Assembly (NCBI RefSeq): GCF_000349945.1
Contig: NC_020516.1
Span: 1,302,001 to 1,366,000, forward strand
Direction of reading: 5' to 3'
Length of the DNA: 64,000 nt
Source of the DNA: Azoarcus sp. KH32C
Lineage (GTDB): Bacteria; Pseudomonadota; Gammaproteobacteria; Burkholderiales; Rhodocyclaceae
Under the pieces are notes generated by a model, which was not told where the DNA came from, made no database searches, and saw only the letters and a list, made by a program, of their open reading frames with translations. The position numbers and the translations under genes were made by a program. Shown piece after piece: positions 43,876 through 51,847 of this stretch. Positions within the stretch are counted from its first letter, which is position 1, and each line of letters begins with the position of its first letter.

Positions 43876-44343
43876 ATGAAGACGTCGCGCCGGCAGGCGC
43901 TGAAGGCCGTTTCGGCGGTGGGAGGATGGGCGGCATTGCTCGCGGCCGGTCTCGTTCCGGCGCCCGCGGCGCGCGCCGCCGCGGCGGATCCGATGTTCGA
44001 CGCGACGAATCTCGATGCTGCACTGAAGCTCCTGGGGGCGGAGAGCGCCGCCGAGAGCGCGCAGATCACGATCACGGCGCCCGATGTCGCCGAAGACGGG
44101 CGCGCGGTGGCTATCGGCGTCGCGAGCCGTCTGCCAGGTATCGAGCGGATCGTGATCCTGATCGACGACAATCCCTACGTCGTCGCGGCGAATATCGTCC
44201 TGCCGGCGACGACGCTGGCGGAGGTGAATACCCGCCTGAAGATGAAGCAGTCGTCGAACGTACGGGTGCTGGTGCAGGCCGACGGACGCTTCTTCACGGC
44301 GCGGCGCGAGGTGAAAGTGACGGTCGGAGGTTGCGGCGTATGA
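43876..44343 (+). CDS. soxY: Sulfur-carrier protein SoxY
   Basis: The 155-residue protein has a twin-arginine leader (TSRRQALKAVSAVGG) and the SoxY fold. It carries sulfur intermediates on the cysteine of its C-terminal swinging arm. Here the arm ends GGCGV rather than GGCGG, with Cys153 in place. The family usually ends with two glycines, so this is a small variant. It overlaps soxZ by four bases (ATGA). Confidence 0.9.
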   Translation: MKTSRRQALKAVSAVGGWAALLAAGLVPAPAARAAAADPMFDATNLDAALKLLGAESAAESAQITITAPDVAEDGRAVAIGVASRLPGIERIVILIDDNPYVVAANIVLPATTLAEVNTRLKMKQSSNVRVLVQADGRFFTARREVKVTVGGCGV

Positions 44344-44651
44344 CGGCTCCGACGCGTATCCGCGCGACGCTGCGTGACGGCCTCACCGAGGTCCGGCTGC
44401 TGATGACCCATCCGATGGAAAACGGCCTGCGCAAGGACGCCGAGGGCACTCGCATCCCCGCGCACTTCATCACCGACGTGGAGGTGCGGCACGGCGAGCG
44501 CGTGGTACTCGCGGCGAATTTCGGGCCCTCGGTGTCGGCCAACCCCTATCTCGCCTTCCGCTTCTCGGGCGGCGCGGCGGGCGACGAGATCAGCGTCGCG
44601 TGGCGCGACAACCTTGGCGCCTCGCGCGTGGACGCGGCGCGGATCGCCTGA
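44340..44651 (+). CDS. soxZ: Sulfur-carrier partner SoxZ
   Basis: The 103-residue protein forms the heterodimer with SoxY. Residues TEVRLLMTHPMENGLRKDAEG and ITDVEVRHGERVVLAANFGPSVSANPYLAFRF are typical. It has no signal, so it is carried to the periplasm with SoxY by the Tat system. soxAX, soxB and soxCD are not in the window. Confidence 0.93.
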   Translation: MTAPTRIRATLRDGLTEVRLLMTHPMENGLRKDAEGTRIPAHFITDVEVRHGERVVLAANFGPSVSANPYLAFRFSGGAAGDEISVAWRDNLGASRVDAARIA

Positions 44652-44658
44652 AGGCCGC

Positions 44659-46434
44659 TCAGCCGGCCGCTTCGACCGCTTCCCGGGTGGGATCGAAGAG
44701 ATTGCAGAAGCGCAGTTCCTCCGGATAAGGGAAGAAGTCCTCGAGGTAGCCGCTGCGGATCTTGGTCTGCACGTCCTGCCAGAAATGCGGGTCGAGCAGG
44801 TCGCGGTGGTACTTGAGGAAGGCCTTACGCACGCGCGGGGAGCCGAGCAGGAAGGTCGCGAATTCCTCGGGGAAGACGTCCATCGGGCCGCCCGAATACC
44901 AGGCCTCGCTGGCCATTTCCATTTCGGGATAGGGCGCGGGCGGGATGCGGCGGAAGTTCATGTCAGTCATGAACTCGATTTCGTCGTAGTCGTAGAACAC
45001 GACCCGGCCGTAGCGCGTGACTCCGAAGTTCTTCCACAGCATGTCGCCCGGGAAGATGTTGGCGGTCGCCAGTTCGCGGATCGCGTTGCCGTACTCGCGC
45101 ACCGCGTGCTCGACGTGCTCGTCGTCGGCGCGTTCGAGGTAGATGTTGAGCGGCGTCATGCGGCGCTCGATATAGAGATGCTTGATGATCACCGAGTCGC
45201 CGTCGATCTCGAACGCGGACGGCGCGAGCGTACGCATCTCGTCGAGCAGTTCGGGGTGGAAGCGCGATAGCGGCAGCGCGGCGTAGGAGTATTCCAGCGT
45301 ATCGGCCATGCGGCCGACGCGGTCGACCTGTTTGACGATCTGGTACTTGCGCTTGATCGTGGGCCGGTCCGTGTTCTTCGACGAGCCGAAGACGTCCCTG
45401 ATGACCTTGAAGACATAGGGATAGGACGGCAACGTGAACACCAGCATCACCATGCCGCGGATGCCGGGCGCGATCTTGAACTGGTCGTTCGAGTGGCGCA
45501 GGTGGGCGACGAGGTCGCGGAAGAACATCGTCTTGCCCTGCTTGCCCAGTCCCAGCATCGTGTAGAGCTCGGAGCGCGGCTTGTTGGGCATGATCGAGCG
45601 CAGGAACTGCACGTAGCCCGAGGGGACTTCCATGTCGACGAGGAAGTAGGCGCGCGACAGCGAGAACAGCACCGAGATCCGCCACGGGTCGAGCAGGATC
45701 GTGTCGATCACGAGACGTCCGGCCTGGTTGTGACGCACGGCGATCGCGAAGGGGTATTCCTGGTAGCCGTTGACCACCTTGCCGATGATGTAGGCGGTCT
45801 TGTTGCGATAGAAGGCCGCATACAGCACCTGAATCTGGCAATTGACCTCCATGTCCGGCCACTCGCCGAGGCGCTCGTGGGCCGTACGCATGATGTAGTC
45901 GATGTCGCGTTCGAGATCCTCGAAGGGGCGCTGCCAGTCGAAGTCCTCGATGATGCGCCGGATCGTCGCGCGCAGCCCCTCGTCGCGCGGGTAGTAGCTG
46001 CTGTAGACCGGCGGATAGGACTCCATGTATTCGGTGGAGATGGCCGGGCGGGCGAACAGGTAGTCGTTGTTGAAATAGGTGCGGTGCAGGATCTTGCAGC
46101 ACACCGAGTTGAAGAAGGTCTCCGCGAGCTCCGGTTGCTTGTGGCGGATCAGGATGCCGATGTAGTGGAGCTTGACCTGCTGCCAGGTCGCGTCGTCGAG
46201 CGAGTCGGCGTTGAACTCCTCGTGCAGGCGCTTGACCGCCTCTTCGACGCGGTCGTCGTAGAACTGCACGCGGTCACGTACCGCGTTGAGCAGCGCGTGC
46301 CATTCGGCCGCCTCGAAGCACTCCTTCGCCCGGCGCGAGGTCTCGCGGAAGATGCGGTAGTGCTTGTTGAAGCCCTCGATGAGCGTCTGCGCGATCGACT
46401 GGGCGACCAGATTCTCTCCCATGAGCGCTTCCAT
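44659..46434 (-). CDS. aceK: Isocitrate dehydrogenase kinase/phosphatase
   Basis: The 591-residue enzyme phosphorylates and dephosphorylates NADP-isocitrate dehydrogenase and so sends isocitrate either into the TCA cycle or the glyoxylate shunt. It spans the regulatory and kinase domains (VFKVIRDVFG and DYDEIEF-type motifs; MTDMNFR is conserved). It is not next to aceA as in E. coli but divergent from the monomeric dehydrogenase, sharing a 358-base region with it. Confidence 0.95.
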   Translation of the reverse strand: MEALMGENLVAQSIAQTLIEGFNKHYRIFRETSRRAKECFEAAEWHALLNAVRDRVQFYDDRVEEAVKRLHEEFNADSLDDATWQQVKLHYIGILIRHKQPELAETFFNSVCCKILHRTYFNNDYLFARPAISTEYMESYPPVYSSYYPRDEGLRATIRRIIEDFDWQRPFEDLERDIDYIMRTAHERLGEWPDMEVNCQIQVLYAAFYRNKTAYIIGKVVNGYQEYPFAIAVRHNQAGRLVIDTILLDPWRISVLFSLSRAYFLVDMEVPSGYVQFLRSIMPNKPRSELYTMLGLGKQGKTMFFRDLVAHLRHSNDQFKIAPGIRGMVMLVFTLPSYPYVFKVIRDVFGSSKNTDRPTIKRKYQIVKQVDRVGRMADTLEYSYAALPLSRFHPELLDEMRTLAPSAFEIDGDSVIIKHLYIERRMTPLNIYLERADDEHVEHAVREYGNAIRELATANIFPGDMLWKNFGVTRYGRVVFYDYDEIEFMTDMNFRRIPPAPYPEMEMASEAWYSGGPMDVFPEEFATFLLGSPRVRKAFLKYHRDLLDPHFWQDVQTKIRSGYLEDFFPYPEELRFCNLFDPTREAVEAAG

Positions 46435-46612
46435 ATGTCCCCCGTCTCGTGGTGCTTGCGTGGCAAGCGGAAACAGCCGTGCATTTTAGCGCGATCGCGC
46501 CTCGTAGCCGCTGATGCCGCCCGCGCGTGCTCTGTCCCGATCGACCAAAGCAGGCCGCTTAGCAGCGCTGCCGCGGCGGCGGGGCAAGATGGTCCGAGTA
46601 TTGCTTAAGATG

Positions 46613-46631
46613 TCTTATGTCTTATATAAGA
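46613..46631 (+). promoter_or_regulatory. Shared 19-bp motif upstream of monomeric isocitrate dehydrogenase
   Basis: TCTTATGTCTTATATAAGA differs from the aceA copy (34563-34581) at one position only. It has the same direct-repeat-plus-palindrome structure and the same orientation relative to its gene. The proximal edge is 162 bases from the start codon, compared with 166 for aceA. A 14-bp core GTCTTATATAAGAT is identical in both. Confidence 0.75.
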
Positions 46632-46674
46632 TGAAGATTAGTGTTTTCACTACGTGCAACGCCATTTCGCGGTT

Positions 46675-46680
46675 TATAAT
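46675..46680 (+). promoter_or_regulatory. Predicted -10 box of monomeric isocitrate dehydrogenase
   Basis: A perfect TATAAT lies 112 bases before the start codon. No good -35 is found at 16-18 bases, so the promoter may need an activator. The 19-bp motif lies about 43 bases upstream. Confidence 0.5.
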
Positions 46681-46792
46681 GGACCGCCGCCAGAAAATGT
46701 CCGGGTGCGTTCAAGCCTTTCACGGATGTGTCTCGGCCGGTTCCTACATCCGCTCGGCTTCGCGCCAAATAGAGATAAAGAGGGAGAAACGC

Positions 46793-49030
46793 ATGACAAC
46801 CAAGAGTCCGACGATCATCTACACGCTCACCGACGAGGCTCCGCTGCTGGCGACCTACTCGCTGATGCCGATCATCGAGACGTTCACCAAGCCGGCTGGC
46901 GTCGAGATCGCGAAGAGCGACATCTCGGTCGCGGCCCGCGTCCTCGCTGAATTCTCGGATTACCTCAAGGACGAGCAGAAGGTGCCGGACAACCTGGCAG
47001 AGCTCGGCCGCCTCACGCAGGATCCGGACACCAACATCGTCAAGCTGCCGAACATCAGCGCCTCGGTCGCGCAGCTGATCGCCTGCGTCAAGGAACTGCA
47101 GTCCAAGGGCTACGCGATTCCCGACTACCCGGAGAACCCGGCGACCGAAGAAGAAAAGGCGCTCAAGACCCGCTACGGCAAGTGCCTGGGTTCCGCGGTG
47201 AACCCGGTGCTGCGCGAAGGCAACTCGGACCGGCGCGCGCCCGCGGCCGTCAAGAACTATGCGAAGAAGCACCCGCATTCGATGGGCGAGTGGAAGCAGT
47301 GGTCGCAGACCCATTGTTCGCACATGGAGCACGGGGACTTCTACCACGGCGAGAAGTCGATGACGCTCGACCGCGCGCGCAACGTCAAGATGGAACTGCT
47401 CACGAAGAGCGGCAAGTCCATCGTGCTGAAGTCGAAGGTTGCGCTGCTCGACGGCGAAGTCATCGACTCGATGTTCATGAGCAAGAAGGCGCTGTGCGAG
47501 TTCTACGAGAAGCAGCTCGACGACTGCCGCGAAGCCGGCATCCTGTTCTCGCTTCACGTGAAGGCGACGATGATGAAGGTCTCGCACCCGATCGTCTTCG
47601 GTCACTGCGTCAAGATCTACTACAAGGAAGCCTTCGAGAAGCACGGCAAGCTGTTCGACGAGCTGGGCATCAACGTCAATAACGGCATGGCGACGCTGTA
47701 CGAGAAGATCGCGACCCTGCCGGAATCGAAGCGCGACGAGATCATCCGCGACCTGCACGCCTGCCAGGAGCACCGTCCGCGTCTGGCGATGGTCGACTCC
47801 GCCAAGGGCATCACGAACTTCCATTCGCCCAACGACATCATCGTCGACGCCTCGATGCCGGCGATGATCCGTGGCGGCGGCAAGATGTGGGGCGCCGACG
47901 GCAAGCAGTACGACTGCAAGGCAGTCATGCCGGAATCGACCTTCGCCCGCATCTACCAGGAGATGATCAGCTTCTGCAAGTGGCACGGCAACTTCGACCC
48001 GGCCACGATGGGCACGGTGCCGAACGTCGGCCTGATGGCGCAGAAGGCGGAGGAGTACGGTTCGCACGACAAGACCTTCGAGATCCCGGAAGCCGGCGTG
48101 GCCAATATCACCGACCTCGACACGGGTGAAGTGCTGCTGAGCCAGAACGTCGAAGAAGGCGACATCTGGCGTATGTGCCAGGTCAAGGACGCCCCGATCC
48201 GCGACTGGGTCAAGCTCGCCGTGACCCGCGCGCGCAACTCCGGCATGCCGGCGGTGTTCTGGCTCGACCCCTACCGTCCGCACGAGAACGAGCTGATCAA
48301 GAAGGTGCAGACCTACCTGAAGGATCACGACACGACCGGCCTCGACATCCAGATCATGTCGCAGGTGCGTGCGATGCGCTTCACGCTGGAGCGCGTCTTC
48401 CGCGGCCTCGACACCATTTCGGTGACCGGCAACATCCTGCGCGACTACCTGACCGACCTCTTCCCGATCATGGAGCTGGGTACATCGGCCAAGATGCTGT
48501 CGATCGTTCCGCTGATGGCCGGCGGCGGCATGTACGAGACGGGCGCGGGCGGTTCGGCGCCGAAGCACGTGCAGCAGCTCGTTGAGGAAAACCACCTGCG
48601 TTGGGATTCGCTCGGCGAGTTCCTCGCGCTGGCGGTGTCGCTCGAGGACATGGGCATCAAGACCGGCAACGCCAAGGCCAAGCTGCTCGCCAAGACCCTC
48701 GACGAGGCGACCGGCAAGCTGCTCGACAACGACAAGTCGCCGTCGCGCCGCACCGGTCAGCTCGACAACCGCGGCAGCCACTTCTATCTCGCGCTGTACT
48801 GGGCCCAAGCCCTCGCCGCGCAGAACGAGGATGCCCAGCTGAAGGCGCACTTCGCGCCGCTGGCGAAGACGCTGGCCGAGAACGAGCAGAAGATCGTCGC
48901 CGAGCTTAGCGCAGTGCAAGGCAAGCCGGCGGACATCGGCGGTTACTACTTTGCCGACCAGACGAAGGTTGATGCGGTGATGCGTCCGAGCGCGACGCTC
49001 AACGCGGCCCTGGCCGCCGCGAACGCCTGA
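46793..49030 (+). CDS. Monomeric NADP-dependent isocitrate dehydrogenase
   Basis: The 745-residue enzyme decarboxylates isocitrate to 2-oxoglutarate with NADP. It is the monomeric type (Icd2), unrelated in length to the dimeric enzyme. Typical segments are TDEAPLLATYSLMPIIETF, HSMGEWKQWSQTHCSHMEHGDFYHGEKSMT and LDNRGSHFYLALYWA. The start follows an AGGGAG site. It is divergent from aceK and carries an upstream motif shared with aceA. Confidence 0.96.
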   Translation: MTTKSPTIIYTLTDEAPLLATYSLMPIIETFTKPAGVEIAKSDISVAARVLAEFSDYLKDEQKVPDNLAELGRLTQDPDTNIVKLPNISASVAQLIACVKELQSKGYAIPDYPENPATEEEKALKTRYGKCLGSAVNPVLREGNSDRRAPAAVKNYAKKHPHSMGEWKQWSQTHCSHMEHGDFYHGEKSMTLDRARNVKMELLTKSGKSIVLKSKVALLDGEVIDSMFMSKKALCEFYEKQLDDCREAGILFSLHVKATMMKVSHPIVFGHCVKIYYKEAFEKHGKLFDELGINVNNGMATLYEKIATLPESKRDEIIRDLHACQEHRPRLAMVDSAKGITNFHSPNDIIVDASMPAMIRGGGKMWGADGKQYDCKAVMPESTFARIYQEMISFCKWHGNFDPATMGTVPNVGLMAQKAEEYGSHDKTFEIPEAGVANITDLDTGEVLLSQNVEEGDIWRMCQVKDAPIRDWVKLAVTRARNSGMPAVFWLDPYRPHENELIKKVQTYLKDHDTTGLDIQIMSQVRAMRFTLERVFRGLDTISVTGNILRDYLTDLFPIMELGTSAKMLSIVPLMAGGGMYETGAGGSAPKHVQQLVEENHLRWDSLGEFLALAVSLEDMGIKTGNAKAKLLAKTLDEATGKLLDNDKSPSRRTGQLDNRGSHFYLALYWAQALAAQNEDAQLKAHFAPLAKTLAENEQKIVAELSAVQGKPADIGGYYFADQTKVDAVMRPSATLNAALAAANA

Positions 49031-49052
49031 TTTTCCGGGTTCCGGGCATGAC

Positions 49053-49081
49053 GAAGCCAGCGCGAAAGCGCTGGCTTTTTT
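49053..49081 (+). terminator. Terminator after monomeric isocitrate dehydrogenase
   Basis: AAGCCAGCGC and GCGCTGGCTT pair with a GAAA tetraloop and a run of T residues follows. Confidence 0.9.
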
Positions 49082-49262
49082 CATTGGTACGGCCGCGGAC
49101 GAGGTTCGATTTCTTGGGCCGCATCAAGAACCGGCGGGGCGTGATTAGCGATAATATTCCACTGCATTTCGGCGACGCTGCCTCCTCCGCCGAAGTGGCC
49201 CGACCCAGGCTTGCAGTAGAAAGTTGAGTCAATCGACACGAGTTCCTATAGAGGGAGTAGAA

Positions 49263-50507
<1,245 letters not shown>

Positions 50508-50520
50508 TACTCTGGTCCCA

Positions 50521-50584
50521 GGAACCCGCTGCGGCGGGTTCCATTCTCGAAAACCCGCCTTCGCGTTGCGACGGCGGGTTTTTT
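50521..50584 (+). terminator. Double hairpin terminator after icd
   Basis: Two hairpins follow the stop. The first (50521-50542) has nine-base arms GGAACCCGC/GCGGGTTCC. The second (50551-50581) has arms AAACCCGCC/GGCGGGTTT and is followed by TTTT. The two share the AACCCGC/GCGGGTT core and look like a duplication. Confidence 0.8.
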
Positions 50585-50722
50585 ATTTGTGCGTGGCAGC
50601 ACCGCACCTGGAAGGACGCCAGTCCTGCCGCAATCCGCTTGCCGCACGGTCTCCAGCGAGGCCGGCTGAGGCTCTTCGAGCGTCGGCGACGATGGGCCAA
50701 CGGTCCCGAGATTCCTTCTCTA

Positions 50723-50736
50723 TTGATCTTCGTCAA
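50723..50736 (+). promoter_or_regulatory. FNR/ANR-like box upstream of ompW
   Basis: TTGATCTTCGTCAA matches the FNR consensus TTGATNNNNATCAA at nine of ten defined positions. It is centred about 70 bases before the predicted transcription start (from the -10 at 50787-50792) and about 100 bases before the ATG. E. coli ompW is itself oxygen-regulated by FNR. Confidence 0.65.
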
Positions 50737-50831
50737 ACATGGGCGAGATTTTTGTGCGCTGCAAATATCCACTACTGAAAAGTGGGTAAAATCCCCCATT
50801 ATTTAAGCGCACTATGCATAAGGGGTAAGTT

Positions 50832-51506
50832 ATGAGATATTCTATCATCATTGCGTCCATGCTTGCGGCAACCGTCGCCCCGTTGGCTCACGCATACAAG
50901 CAGGGCGACGTTGTCGTCCGCGCGGGTGCGGCTACGGTCGATCCGCAGACTGAAAGCTCGGAGATTTCGACGACGGTCACCGGAAAAATCGCGGGCACGA
51001 AGGCGACCGCCGACGCGAACACGCAGCTGGGCCTGACTCTCAGCTACCTCGTCACCGATCACGTCGGTGTCGAACTCCTGGCCGCCACGCCCTTTACTCA
51101 CCAGATCGGGGTCAAGGGTCTCGGCAGCGCGATCGACGGCAAGTTCGGCGAGGCGAAGCAACTTCCGCCGACGGTCTCGGTGCAGTACTTCCCGCTGGAT
51201 GCGTCGTCGAAGCTGCAGCCCTACGTCGGTGCCGGCCTCAACTACACGGCCTTCTTCGACGAGCAACTCACCGACCGCCAGCGCGCGAACGGCTTCTCCA
51301 AGCTGAAACTGAGCGATTCCTGGGGTCTTGCGCTGCAGGCAGGCGTCGACTACCAGCTGACCGACCGGCTGGTGCTGAACGCTGCGGTCTGGCGCATCGA
51401 CCTGCACACCGAAGCGACGGCGCGCCATAGTGCGCTGGGGAAGGTCAAGGTCGATGTGGACGTCGATCCGTGGGTGTACATGATCGGCGTTGGCTACAAG
51501 TTCTGA
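50832..51506 (+). CDS. ompW: OmpW-family outer-membrane protein
   Basis: The 224-residue protein has a signal peptide cleaved after AHA and an eight-stranded beta-barrel of OmpW type. YKQGDVVVRAGAATVDP is the usual mature start and the C-terminus ends YMIGVGYKF, with the terminal Phe recognised by the Bam complex. PPTVSVQYFPLD and QPYVGAGLNYTAFF are family hallmarks. OmpW proteins form small hydrophobic channels and respond to oxygen and stress. An FNR-like box lies upstream. Confidence 0.93.
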   Translation: MRYSIIIASMLAATVAPLAHAYKQGDVVVRAGAATVDPQTESSEISTTVTGKIAGTKATADANTQLGLTLSYLVTDHVGVELLAATPFTHQIGVKGLGSAIDGKFGEAKQLPPTVSVQYFPLDASSKLQPYVGAGLNYTAFFDEQLTDRQRANGFSKLKLSDSWGLALQAGVDYQLTDRLVLNAAVWRIDLHTEATARHSALGKVKVDVDVDPWVYMIGVGYKF

Positions 51507-51531
51507 TCGGGCTTCAAAGCCGACCAGGCGA

Positions 51532-51562
51532 AACGGCGACCGCTAAGGCGGTCGCCGTTTTT
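51532..51562. terminator. Terminator between ompW and the DUF4212 gene
   Basis: AACGGCGACCGC and GCGGTCGCCGTT form a 12-base perfect stem with a TAAG loop, followed by T residues on the plus strand. It also lies just after the end of the convergent DUF4212 gene. Confidence 0.9.
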
Positions 51563-51572
51563 CTTTAAGCCC

Positions 51573-51839
51573 TCAGCGTTTCTCGCCGACCTGATACTTG
51601 CGATCGAGATAGTTCATGCCGACGACGTAGATCCCGATCAGCACCAGGAAACTGATCAGCGAACCCTGGGCGAAGATGTAGAAGCCGAGCGGGAAGTCCA
51701 TGAAAGTGTAGCGGTTGAGCTCGTCGGCGTAGTATCCGGCGCCGAAGGTCACCAGACACCACACCGACAGCAGCGAGAACGTCAGGAACAGCGTTCGGTG
51801 CCAGTAGGCGCGGTGCCGGGGAGTCAGCGTTGTCGTCAT
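51573..51839 (-). CDS. Orphan DUF4212 small membrane protein
   Basis: The 88-residue protein matches DUF4212: an N-terminal HRAYWHRTLFLTF, then two membrane helices and FMDFPLGFYIFAQGSLISFLVLIGIYV, ending MNYLDRKYQV. DUF4212 genes almost always precede a large sodium:solute symporter of the VC_2705 type. Here the next gene downstream is ompW on the other strand, so the symporter partner is absent. It follows the EF-G-like gene by eight bases and may be translated with it. Confidence 0.8.
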   Translation of the reverse strand: MTTTLTPRHRAYWHRTLFLTFSLLSVWCLVTFGAGYYADELNRYTFMDFPLGFYIFAQGSLISFLVLIGIYVVGMNYLDRKYQVGEKR

Positions 51840-51847
51840 CGGCTGCC

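Larger units (their letters stand above)
46435..46792. other. Intergenic region between aceK and monomeric isocitrate dehydrogenase
   Basis: The 358 bases hold the aceK leader, the shared 19-bp motif, a TATAAT -10 sequence and a leader of about 105 bases for the dehydrogenase. Nothing else is visible. Because the region is shared, aceK could also be under the same regulator. Confidence 0.65.
50508..50831. other. Intergenic region between icd and ompW
   Basis: The 324 bases hold two related hairpins, the second of which is the icd terminator, then the FNR-like box and promoter region of ompW. A possible -10 TAAAAT lies at 50787-50792. No gene is seen. Confidence 0.7.

Noticed and set aside
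46622..49084. A minus-strand open frame of about 820 codons antisense to monomeric isocitrate dehydrogenase
   Set aside because: Composition is typical of an antisense frame of a GC-rich gene and it crosses the terminator.
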